The notes beneath the pieces were generated by a model. The model did no database searches, had not been told where the DNA came from, and was given only the letters and a program-made list of their open reading frames with translations. Of a stretch of DNA of 64,000 nucleotides, positions 36,161 through 45,738 are shown piece after piece. Source of the stretch: Blumeriella jaapii (lineage: Eukaryota > Ascomycota > Leotiomycetes > Helotiales > Drepanopezizaceae); the NCBI GenBank assembly GCA_009599575.1, contig VWND01000019.1:432501-496500 (forward strand), in the 5' to 3' direction. Both the position numbers and the translations under genes were made by a program. Position 1 is the stretch's first letter. The number at the start of each line of letters is the position of its first letter.

Positions 36161-37324
36161 CAGTTTCGTCGTTTTAACTTTTGGGTTTTTATAGCAAAAA
36201 CTAAAAGGCTGACTTTTTCCGAAGATTTTTTTTATCGGCTAAATTAATTACGATATTGTAAATTTTTTCTTGGTTTTTTTTTAATTTAAAATCGTTTTTT
36301 TCTCGAATAATTTTAATTTTTTCGTTTTTTTTTAATACAGGAATTTGTTTATTAATAATTTTGTCGAATTTTTTTTTTATATTAAATAAATCGCTGAATT
36401 TTAATTTAATTTTCTGTTTTATGATTTTTTTAATAGCTTCGTCGACGGCTTCGAAGCTGATATATTTATCGATTTATTTTTCGTTTCGCATTAATAATAA
36501 GCGCTTAAAAGCTGATACTTTTTAAATAATTTGAACCGGAATATCGGTATCGATATTTTTTATATCGTTGTTAATTTTTTTTATTATAAGCGTTTTTTTA
36601 ATAATTTTATCGGTTTTTTTTCGAATTTTAAAAATTTTTTTTTTTCGATTTTAACGTTTTTTTTTATATCAATTGATTTGGCGAATAAAACAAAAGCATT
36701 TTGCTTTTTTATAATTCGCTGGCTTAATTATGCAATTATAATATTTGCAAATGCGATAATTGCATTAGCAATATATATATTTATTTTTTATTTATATATT
36801 TGAATTTTATTTACGCTTAGAATAAAGGTTTTCTTTTTAATTAATACGTTTTCTGGAATGTTTTTTCTTTTATTAGTAAAAATCGTTTTTGCATTTTTTC
36901 TGTTTTTTAAGCAGTCGTTCCATTTCGTACTTTTTACTTTTAAGCGAATAATATTTAACCAGCTCTGATTTTCAGCTTTGTTAAAAGGGCTTATTTCTGC
37001 TTTTATCGGTCCGAAGCAAATTGCTCCGTATTTATTAATATAATAAATATTATTATTTATACAAAAATTAAATATTTTGTATTTAAAACGAATATAAGAT
37101 TTTTCGCAATAAATTTTTTTGTTGTTACAAAATCCACACTTAAGGCTACGAGGTTTTTTTTAATAATTATTTTTATTATTTTAATAGTCGCGATTTTAAT
37201 TTCCGCGTTAGTTTTTCTTTTTCTTTTAATAATCGTTATTATAATTAATATTTCGCTGATTTTGATTGCTAATACGAAAAAGTTGCTATTAGGCAGCTAT
37301 TACTTTTACGATAGCTTAGCGAAA
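36161..37324 (-). pseudogene. A3 gag C-terminal part
   Basis: Connecting region and Cys-bearing segment. The latter, near 37010-37130, reads on the minus strand as YCEKSYIRFKYKIFNF followed by INKYGAIC. The gag frame is broken at 37324 by E and resumes at 43798. The 36531-36803 open stretch on + is antisense to this and is not a gene. Confidence 0.6.
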
Positions 37325-37328
37325 TTGG
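37325..37328. repeat. Target-site duplication of E (TTGG)
   Basis: TTGG at 37325-37328 and again at 43794-43797. The flanks GCTTAGCGAAA and TCGCTTCGCGC join to match A2 near 9966-9990 in inverted orientation. Confidence 0.82.
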
Positions 37329-37552
37329 TGTCAGAGGGCATCTGCTGACCGATGAAGGAGCATGCTAGAAAGTACTGGGTAAATATCAGCATGCAGCCTT
37401 GGCCAGGATCAACCGAATCCCGAGGCAGGCCCGACCTGCCGATTCTCGGGATATAATCAGAAGGATCCTTTGTACTTTTATAGTTTTTTAAGATTCAGTT
37501 TTACGAATAAATGCATTTCTGTTTTTTAATTTTGACTTTTAATTGTAATAAT
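37329..37552 (+). repeat. E 5' LTR (224 bp)
   Basis: The first 140 bases are almost free of RIP changes and strikingly GC-rich for this window; the last 80 are A/T-shifted. It aligns with 43572-43793. No primer-binding site of the TGG type follows it, so the priming mode cannot be stated. Confidence 0.92.
37417..37452 (+). promoter_or_regulatory. Stem-loop in the E LTR
   Basis: ATCCCGAG pairs with CTCGGGAT and the inner GCAGG pairs with CCTGC, with a 5-base loop (CCCGA) and a 5-base bulge (CGATT). The 3' LTR copy (43660-43695) keeps the inner stem, but the outer arm has mutated to TTCGAGAT. It could be an RNA structure in R/U5 or a terminator-like signal. Confidence 0.55.
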
Positions 37553-37622
37553 CTGAATTTTTTAGAAAACGAACCGGCCCGACAAGCATTTAATTTTACG
37601 TTTTTTTAAAACCAGATTTCGT

Positions 37623-39110
37623 ATGTTTTAAGCTTTAGATTTCGGTAAAAGATTAGGCTTAATTATCGACCGCGAAAAAAAAAAAAAAATTTAACAGATT
37701 CTAAAAAAAAAAAACAGGCAGAAATTTAAACTTAAAATATTAGCAACGTCGCATTACGAAAAACCGAAAATACAAATAATATAGCAGAATAAACGGAAAA
37801 CGATCGCGAAAACTAAACCGACGAAAGTTTTTTATTTTCCGATTTTTTTTTATTTTCGCAATTACTTTTATTTTTATTACTTTTCGCTACGAACAGGCTT
37901 ATAAAAATTTTTCGCGAACTTTTACGTTATTTTTTTTTTTTTATTTTATTATATTTTTCCGCGTAAGATTTTAATTAAAAGCCGAACGCGAAAAAAAATA
38001 AGATTATGAAAACTAGGCTTGCCGTTATAAAAGCTTAGCAAATGGAATTCCAACGCTTTTTAGCCAAAGCTTTAGCATTTTCCGAAATAAATTTCGGAGT
38101 TTTCAACGCTAATTTTTCAGTTTTTAATTCAACGCTAATAGCGCTACTAATGCTGCTTTTTCGCTCCGAACTTTTTACAAAGTTTTAAAAGCGAATTATT
38201 TATTTTAAAAATAAAATCCGCGATTTTCTTTTTCGTAAATTATAATTTTTAACGATTTAAAAACTTTCCGAAAACCAAAGCATTCGCAATTTTCAATCTT
38301 TTCAAAAACGATATTCGATATTAGCTATTCGAAATAAAAAATTATTTCGTTAAAAAAAGGATTTTCCGCTTCGATTTATAAATATTAATCGCTAAAGATT
38401 ATTTATCGGATATTATTAAAAAACGCATCGTATACGTCCGTATTTATTTCAGAAACTTTACGAACACCGATATATTTTTAATTTAAATTTTTCTAAAAGC
38501 TTGGTTATATTAAAAAAATACGCTAAAACCGAAAATTTTATAAAGGCAGACAAAAAAATAAATCGGTATTAAATATTCCTCAGTTAATTAATTACCGATT
38601 TTACGAACTATTTCGAAACAGTGTTTTTTAAAAAACTTTATGGCGGTACGAAAAATAAGCGGTTTTGTTACGCTTTCGGATAAAATTAACGCGACCGATT
38701 TTTAAAAAAGTGTATAATTTAACTAAAAGCGTTTTGCTAACAATCTACGCTTAGATAAAAAAATGCGCTTTGCGAGCGGAAAAGTATTTTCGGAACGAAT
38801 CGAGCTTTTTTTCGAAAAAGAAAAAAAAAGTATATTTTAATTTAAAAAAAAAATAGTATAAAAAGCAACGATAGCGGATTTATCAAAATATATAAATATA
38901 ATTAATAAAAGCTTATATTCGTTACGATAATTATTAGCTATTATTTCCGATAATAAAAAAAAACGTATTCGCTATTCAGATATAAACGCCGAAAAAAAAA
39001 AAAAAAAATTACGAGCGATTAACTTTTGTTTTATTTGCGAAAATCCAGGTTATATAACGTCGAAATGCTTAAAAAAAAAACGAAAAATTTTATTCGTTGT
39101 TAAAAGCGAC
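37623..39110 (+). pseudogene. E gag remnant with zinc knuckle
   Basis: Starts at ATG 37623 (MF, stop, ALDFGKRLGLIIDRE). Ends with a CCHC knuckle at 39027-39068, which reads CFICENPGYITSKC: spacing C-x2-C-x4-H-x4-C with His changed to Tyr by a CAT/CAC-to-TAT step. In between it is degenerate, with GFVTLSDKINATDF near 38660-38703. The knuckle makes this the most secure gag in the window. Confidence 0.78.
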
Positions 39111-39148
39111 GAGAAGCCCGGGCAAAAATTCCGTTAAGCAATATTTTT

Positions 39149-39400
39149 TTGAAAAAGCTAGATAATTGGAAGCTTAAAACTATTAAAAACTTATTTATAT
39201 TATTATTTAATAATTATAATATATTTTATTCGAACGATTTATTTAATATAACAAATATTAATTTTAATTTTTATTCGATAAATATATTTATTATAAATAA
39301 AAACGGTATTAAAAAGACTTTTACCGCTATCGTGGATTGCGAAGCTATTAAAAATTTTATTAGTAATATGATTTTTCTTTTGATTAATTATATTATTTAA
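39149..39400 (+). pseudogene. E aspartic protease remnant
   Basis: Contains TAIVDCEAIKNFIS, with the active site at 39335-39346 reading Asp-Cys-Glu-Ala where Asp-Cys/Ser-Gly-Ala is expected (GGA to GAA). The catalytic Asp is kept. It lies directly after gag. Confidence 0.78.
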
Positions 39401-39849
39401 TACAACTTTTGCCTTTTCGTTCGAAACGCATAAATGCGCGAGCTTGCACCGGCTTGTATAAACGGTATTATTTTTATATTTATTTATTGTTATATAATAA
39501 AAAAATTATTTATTTAATTTTTCAGAAAAATGGAAATTTATTCGGCAGATTTTATTTTTAAACGTTCTTGGTTAGAAAAACATAATTTTTTTATCGATTG
39601 GAAGTTTGAAACTTTTTATTAAAATTTTTTTCGCAACGATTGTATAATTCCGAGCATAATTGCAATAAAGATTTATTTAAGTTTGATTAAAAAAATACTG
39701 GATTCAACGTTTTTTTTCAACGATACAAAAACAAAATCGGTGAAATATTACGAGTTTTACAAATTAATAAAAGATTTTTTTAATTTTATTACGAGCGAAA
39801 ACGACGAAATTAAAATTAAAACGATAACACTTTTTTAAAAAATACGTTA

Positions 39850-41200
39850 TATTTAAAAATATAATATTTAATAAATTAAAATTTCAGGTTTTTTTCGCTT
39901 AAACGTTCCGGTTATAACTACGAAATCGTTTTCCGTCCGGACGCTAAACTATTTTACGGCTTATTATACAATTTTTTTAAAAAAACGAATTAAAAATGCT
40001 TAAGAAATATTTAAATTAAATGCAAGCCTAAGAATTTATACGTTCGTTAAAATCGGAAACTGCTGTTTTATTTTTTTATATTATAAAAAAAAAAATATAT
40101 TACGTTTTTTGCGTGAATTACCGAAGATTAAATATTATAATAATTTTTAATCGCTATTTTATTTTTTTGATTTCGGAAATTTTAAACCGATTAAGCAAAG
40201 CGAAAATATTTATTAAATTGGATTTTAAATAAAGTTTCAATTTGATTAGAATAGCGAAAGAGTATAAATGGAAAACGGTTTTTAAAATTAAATTCGGTTT
40301 TTTTTTTCGAATATTTAGTAATGTTTTTTAAAATATGCAACGCATTAGCAATTTTTTAAATATATATCGACAGCGTTTTTAAGGATTTTATAAATATATT
40401 CGTCGTAGTGTATTTAAACGATATTTTAATTTATTTAAAAAATAAAACTTTTTATATTAAGCACGTTATTAAAGTTTTAAAAGCTTTTTTTAACGCAAAA
40501 TTGTTTTGCAAATTTGAAAAATGCGAATTCGATATCGATAACGTCGAATTTTTAAGCTTTATCGTTTTTCCAGCCGGAATTAATATAAATAAAAAAAAAA
40601 TTGCAACGATTGCGAAATAATTAATTTTAAATATTATACGAAAAACCTTTTTTTTTTTAAGATTTTGCAATTTTTATCGCAGATTTATTTATTAATACAG
40701 TTTTATCGCCACGGAAATAACCAAACTTTTAAAAAGCAAAAAGACCGTTTTTATAAACAAAAAAAGCGATATTATTATTTCGAACTTTGCAAAACGCGTT
40801 TATTAAAGCTTTATTATTAATATATTTTAATTCCGAACTGAAAATTTTCTTCGAATATAACGCTTTTACGATTGCATTCGCCGGAATAATTTTCTAGCGC
40901 TAATCCGATTTATATTTATATCCAATCGTATTTTATTTCCGGAAATTTATATCCGCGGAAGTAAATTATACGATTTTCGATCAGAAACTTTTGTTAATTA
41001 TTAAATCAATTAAATATTAAAAATATTACTTCGAAAGCGTTCGGCACAAAATTATAATAATATCGGATTATAATAATTTTAAGTATTTTATAATTATTCG
41101 AATTTTAATCAAACGTCAAATCAAATAAATAATAATTCTGTTAATTATCGACTTTGAGATTATATATAAAACTGGCTCGAAAAACCTCGCCGACGCATCG
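39850..41200 (+). pseudogene. E reverse transcriptase and RNase H remnant
   Basis: RT: FCVNYRRLN near 40109-40135 (CVDYRxLN in relatives), AKIFIKLDF near 40200-40228 with the first catalytic Asp, YLND at 40411-40422 (YLDD box), and CKFEKCEFDIDNVEFLSF near 40507-40560. RNase H: VNYTIFDQKLLLIIKSIKY near 40962-41018, the Tyr-x-Ile-x-Asp-x-Glu-Leu-Leu segment with Glu lost. The one open stretch (40408-40620) is a fragment. Confidence 0.87.
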
Positions 41201-41599
41201 TCGCGAAAACTAAATTATACTTAAAATTCCGTATAACCAGCAAAACCACTTTTGCAATTGGCTTTAAAACAAATTCTGAACGAATTGCTGCTCGTGGACG
41301 GAAAAAAAAACTTGTTATATTTCATCGTTTTTTGTGTTTATAAGTTGGTTAAAAAAAGTATTAAAAGCGCGCGAGCCGAATTAAAAAACGATTGGCTCGA
41401 TCGATTTTAAAAATATAACAATTTGTTTATTACAAATCTCGACGATTAAATAATACAAAAATCTAAAAAAACACCGAATATTCTGTTATAATAAAATATT
41501 GCTTCGGAAATCAAACAGGCATAAAATTTATACGAAACGCTTTCGGATTCCGACTTTTTTTTAATTAATAATACTTGAATATATAAAAGTATTAAATTT

Positions 41600-42960
41600 T
41601 ACGTTTTATCAAAATCTATTTTAAAAAAAAAAAGCTATTAAAAGAATTTCACGATAATTCGACGGCGGATTATTTCGGGCGAAACAAAAACAACCGCTTT
41701 ACTAAAACGCTTATTTTATTGGCCGGAAATAACCGCGAATATAAAAAATTATATTTTATTTTGTATAATTTGCAAAAAAAAAAACAAACTTTTAAAAACA
41801 AAAACGAACGGAAAACTTTATTTTATCCCGATACCAAACCGACTCTAGAATAATATATTTTTTTGGATCTGATTACCGACTTTTTAAACGCTTCGAATAA
41901 TAGCGATTTTTCGTATAATAAAATCGGCAAAACTTTTATTTACGACGTAATACTTATTATTATTTATCGTTTAACGAAACAATTTTATTTCGTTTCAATG
42001 CGCAAAAATATAATTATTAGCCAATTTGCTTATATCTTTTGCAAAACAATTTTTTTTCGCTACGGTATACTAAACGATATCGTGTTAAATCGCGGTTTTT
42101 TTTTTACTTTTGCATTTTAAATTATATTCACGACTATGTTTCGCACAAAACGCAAATTTTCAACCGTTTTTTATTTATAAATCGACGGGCAAATAAAAAA
42201 AGCGAACGCAATCTTCGAAATATACCTTCGATTTTACGTTGATTTTAACCAAAACGATTGGCCAAACCTATTTTTTCTGGCGGAATTCGTTATTAGCAAT
42301 ATATTATTTTCGTTTATTAAAATGTTTTTTTTTTTAAGCAAACGGAATTAACGCAAAACTATTTGATTTGGAAAAACTGTCAGATTCCGAATCCGAATTA
42401 GCAGCAGGATTTGCAAAAAAGCTGAAAATTATATACCAAAAATTAAAAAAAGCTCTGTTATATATTTAAAACCTTTAAGCAAAGTACTACGACAGAAAAC
42501 ATATTTAAACGAATTTCAAAATCGGAAAAAAAAAGTATATTTAAACGCAAAAAATTTAAAAACGAAAAATTTTTATAAAAAAACTAAACGTTAAAAAATT
42601 TAATTTTTTTTCAATTTTAAACAAAATTGATTTTTAAATATACAAACTACGATTATTCGATTTTTGAAAGCTGCACGACGTTTTCCACGTGAATTTATTA
42701 AGTTTATATTATAAAACAACGAGAATAAATAAAAACGAACAAAACGCCGAATTTCCGAGCTTCGATCTTATGAAAAACGACGCGGAAAACAAAAAAAAAA
42801 ATAAAAAATAAACCAAATTTTTAATTTTGCGTTTAAAAAACGGTGGAAAAAATTATATTTTTTGGTCCGATGGAAAGGCTGGTTTTTAAACTACGATTCT
42901 TAGCAAAAAGCAAAAGACTTGGAACACGCACCAAAGTTAGTAGCTTAATTTTTCAAAAAC
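41600..42960 (+). pseudogene. E integrase remnant
   Basis: A zinc domain with the pair CIIC near 41768-41780. The core starts DLITDFLNASNNSDF near 41866-41910 with a first Asp, and DVILIIIYRLTKQFYFVSM near 41944-42000 (VDRxTK in relatives). KTIFFRYGILNDIVLNRG near 42046-42100 matches the region of the second Asp (SDRG in relatives). A C-terminal part reads LHDVFHVNLL near 42670-42700, followed by weakly chromodomain-like text near 42815-42900 that I do not count as proven. Confidence 0.83.
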
Positions 42961-43019
42961 AACCTTTTTAAATCTGGCGCTGATAATTAATATTATTTGT
43001 ATTTTACTCTGATATATTT

Positions 43020-43495
43020 TTATACGAAACCGACCTTTTAAACAATTTTACCGAAATCCTACTATTAATTAATATTCTTTATCTTTTCAACTTTACAAAA
43101 CCGACGTTTTAAAAGAACTTTACCGTCAATTGACACCTTTTATCCTTTCAATCTTACAAGACCGACGTTTTAAAAAAACCTTACCGTTAATTAACATCCT
43201 TCACCTTTCCAATTTTATAAGACCGACGTTTTAAAAAAACTTTACCGTTAATTAACATCCTTTACCCTTTCAACCTTACAAGACCGACGTTTTAAAAAAA
43301 CCTTACCGTCAATTGATATTTTTCATTTTTTTTCAACCTTACAAAACCGACGTTTTAAAAAAAACTTTACCGTCAATTGACACTTTTTACTTTTTAATCT
43401 TACAAGACCGACGTTTTAAGAAACTTTACTGTTAATTAACATTTTTCATTTTTTTTCAATCTTATAAAACCGACGTTTTAAAAAAAAACTGTCAA
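43020..43495 (+). repeat. Eight tandem 61-bp repeats in the E 3' untranslated region
   Basis: The core CCGACGTTTT (CCGACCTTTT in the first unit) starts at 43030, 43101, 43162, 43223, 43284, 43347, 43408 and 43470, so the period is 61-63 bp after a first unit of 71 bp. Each full unit also holds TTTACCGTCAATTGAC, whose GTCAATTGAC is a perfect palindrome (for example 43125-43134) that has become GTTAATTAAC in some units by symmetrical C-to-T and G-to-A changes. Confidence 0.92.
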
Positions 43496-43556
43496 TCCGA
43501 ATCTATTAGTTTAAAAATTTTATTTTTCCTAATTATTAACAAAAAGGAGCTTTATC

Positions 43557-43571
43557 GAAAAAGGGGGAAAG
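43557..43571 (+). other. E polypurine tract
   Basis: A purine-only run including GAAAAAGGGGGAAAG ends one base before the 3' LTR. This is the best polypurine tract in the window and confirms the + orientation of E. Confidence 0.8.
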
Positions 43572-43793
43572 TATTAAAAGGCATTTGCTGACCGATAAAA
43601 GAGCATGCTAGAAAGTATTAGGTAAACATTAGCATGCAGCCTTGGCCAGGATTAACCGAATCCCGAGGCAGGCCCGACCTGCCGATCTTCGAGATATAGT
43701 CAGAAAAATCCTTTGTATTTTTATAGTTTTTTAAGATTCAGTTTTACGAATAAATGCACTTCTGTTCCCTGGTTCTGACTTCCAACTGTGATA
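43572..43793 (+). repeat. E 3' LTR (222 bp)
   Basis: Starts TATTAAAAGG (TGTCAGAGGG in the 5' copy) and ends ACTGTGATA, followed by TTGG. The last 40 bases are unmutated, with TTCCCTGGTTCTGACTTCC, while the 5' LTR has ATTTTGACTTTTAATTG there. Confidence 0.92.
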
Positions 43794-43797
43794 TTGG

Positions 43798-45430
43798 TCG
43801 CTTCGCGCATTTTAAAAAAAGTAATTATTATAAAAGCTATTTTAATCGTTTTTATTATTCGAATTAATATAAAAGAGTTTTTTCTGCTGTTGCATAAAGC
43901 TTTCGATTTTGCTTTGTAATTTTTGAATTTTAATATCGGTAAATTTTAATACGAAAGTTTCGATATTTTTATTAAGTTTTTTCAAGCCAGCAGGTTTTGC
44001 AGAACGATTGAATAATATAATAACTGACTGTTTTTTAGCGATTTCGGTAACTTTTAATAGCTGGGCATATTTTTGCATTAAAGCTTCCACGTTTTTCTTA
44101 TAAATAAAAAAAGGGGATTTTTTTTGGTTTATAGCTTCGATAATACGTTCGCTTTAGTTTTGTTTGAAAACGAATTTTACAAATTTGAAATATTAATCGA
44201 AGATTTTAAAGTTTTGTTTATTAATTTTAAAATATTTAATAGTTTTATTGCGAATGCTAGTTGAAAGGCCAAGTAAAAACAATTTTTTTTGCTTAATCTC
44301 GCTTAAGATTTTTTTATTAACGAAAACGTTAAAAACCTTCGTATAAATACGATAATAAGTTTTAAGTTTTTTGGCTTAACGAATTATTATAATAAACTAT
44401 TTAAAAAAAGCAATAGTATCGCGGATTTGCTAGCGATCGTAGTTTCGGAATTCCGATTTTAAAACTTTAATTAGCTTACGCCAGTTTCGAGCCCTAATAA
44501 GTTTTTATTTATTTATCGATTTAATAATATTTTTAATAATTGGATTATAATAGCGAAGAAGTTTATCGAATATTTTAATTTTAAAAATTCCGAAATTTTT
44601 ACAAATTTTTTTATATTTCTCGATAAAATCGGTAATATTGGCGCTATTAAATAAAAGCGCACTAAAGGAGCCAAGGAAGGGTATGCGGCTTCGCATAAGA
44701 AAACGAAAAGCGTCGTTGTTTATAATATTAGCGAAAGTGTTGGTAGGGTTTGAATTAAACGAATAAATGTTTTCTGAAATTGCAAATTAAAGGTTTTTAA
44801 TATAAAAGAAATCGTTTTTAATAAAAAAGCTATTAAAAAGATTTTTGTATTTTTTAAAAAAATTAAATAAAATAAAATTGCGTTCAGATATTTAAGTAAT
44901 ATATTAAAAAATTTGTTTTTTAATAAATTAATTAAATTGATATAATATTATTATATAATTCACGGTTTCGATATTTCGTAGCTTAGGTTAATATACGTAC
45001 AGCTATTTTTTTATTACTTTTAATAAAAAGCCGCAAATTGTAATTGCTATAATCACAAAGCGTAAAATCAAAAGGTTAAGTTTTCGCTAAGCGTTTGACC
45101 AAAAAAGATTTAATTCAGAAAGGCCGAGCGCAGCGGTCGAAGCGTACGAACTAATATTCGATTTATTATTTTTAAACAAAAAAGCGATTTTCGCGCTTTG
45201 AATTTCGCACGGTTTAAAATTGCCTAATCGTAATTTCAAACGTTTTTAAAATATATTGCATTTTTGTAATTTAATAATTATGCGCGAAATAAAAAAAGTT
45301 ATTAAAAGTTTTTTATATAATACAGCTGCGAACAATATTATATAAAAGGTTTTTTAAGCCGTAATAGCGAAATATCGAAATCGATTTTAATTGCGAATTT
45401 GAAAAATGCATCGGCGAATATATAAAAACG
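43798..45430 (-). pseudogene. A3 gag N-terminal and capsid part
   Basis: Minus-strand counterpart of A2 8364-9966. The capsid core near 44505-44760 contains RSRIPFLGSF and NITDFIEKYKKIC. A further segment at 43842-44090 reads MEALMQKYAQLLKVTEIAKK, and the N-terminal region extends to about 45400. These two open stretches are real gag fragments, not shadows. The gag was cut by E between this part and 37324. Confidence 0.75.
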
Positions 45431-45452
45431 AAACATCGAAGTTTGAATTTTT

Positions 45453-45465
45453 GCGTAAATCACCA
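45453..45465 (-). other. A3 primer-binding site, unmutated
   Basis: On the minus strand TGGTGATTTACGC lies two bases after the 5' LTR. It would pair with a tRNA ending GCGTAAATCACCA. A2 has the same site with its G's changed to A. The tRNA species was not identified. Confidence 0.68.
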
Positions 45466-45467
45466 AA

Positions 45468-45734
45468 TATAAAAGTAGGTAGGAAAACCAGATTAATACG
45501 GCCATATGTCGATAAGTAAAATAATTTAGGAAATTCCTAGAAAAAATTAAAAAAAAGAAAAAAAAAATAAATAAAAATATAAATTGGATTGCGTGCCTAT
45601 AGTACTATCTAAGGAAATGCTTTGCTTTTATATCTGTTGAAAATAGTCAATGGCAGGGGGTCTCGGAGGGGTCCATGCCTCGACCATAACTAAAATTACC
45701 AACTCCCGTTAATACAAAGTATCACCGTTTTACA
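45468..45734 (-). repeat. A3 5' LTR (267 bp)
   Basis: Inverted LTR. The outer 95 bases (45640-45734) are clean, with GGCAGGGGGTCTCGGAGGGG, while the inner part is mutated. TATA-like text (the reverse of CTTTTATATC) lies near 45626-45634. Confidence 0.92.
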
Positions 45735-45738
45735 CTAC

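Larger units (their letters stand above)
37329..43793 (+). mobile_element. E, 6.5 kb Ty3/Gypsy element inserted in A3
   Basis: LTRs 37329-37552 and 43572-43793, ends TGTCA...TGATA (ancestral TGACA). It holds gag with a zinc knuckle, PR, RT, RNase H and IN on the plus strand, then a block of 61-bp tandem repeats and a polypurine tract. It occurs once in the window. Its interior is as heavily mutated as that of the other families, so other copies must exist in the genome. Confidence 0.92.
27975..45734 (-). mobile_element. A3, family A element, inverted, inserted in A1 and carrying E
   Basis: LTRs at 27975-28241 (3' LTR) and 45468-45734 (5' LTR), ends TGTAAAAG...TTTTACA. Net length without E is about 11,291 bp, equal to A2 within 0.3 percent. 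It has the best-preserved primer-binding site and a continuous extra-ORF frame. E is inserted at 37328/37329 inside gag. Confidence 0.93.

Noticed and set aside
37340..37470. GC-rich island suspected to be a tRNA, rRNA fragment or host gene exon
   Set aside because: The same sequence recurs at 43580-43710 and the two copies bound a Ty3/Gypsy interior with a TTGG duplication, so it is an LTR.
42815..42900. Possible chromodomain at the end of E integrase
   Set aside because: Only a loose resemblance after heavy mutation; the Trp-x-Gly-Tyr and Trp-Glu-Pro landmarks are not visible.
43020..43495. Regular repeats considered as a CRISPR array
   Set aside because: Units are contiguous 61-bp tandem repeats with no unique spacers, inside an LTR element of a eukaryote.
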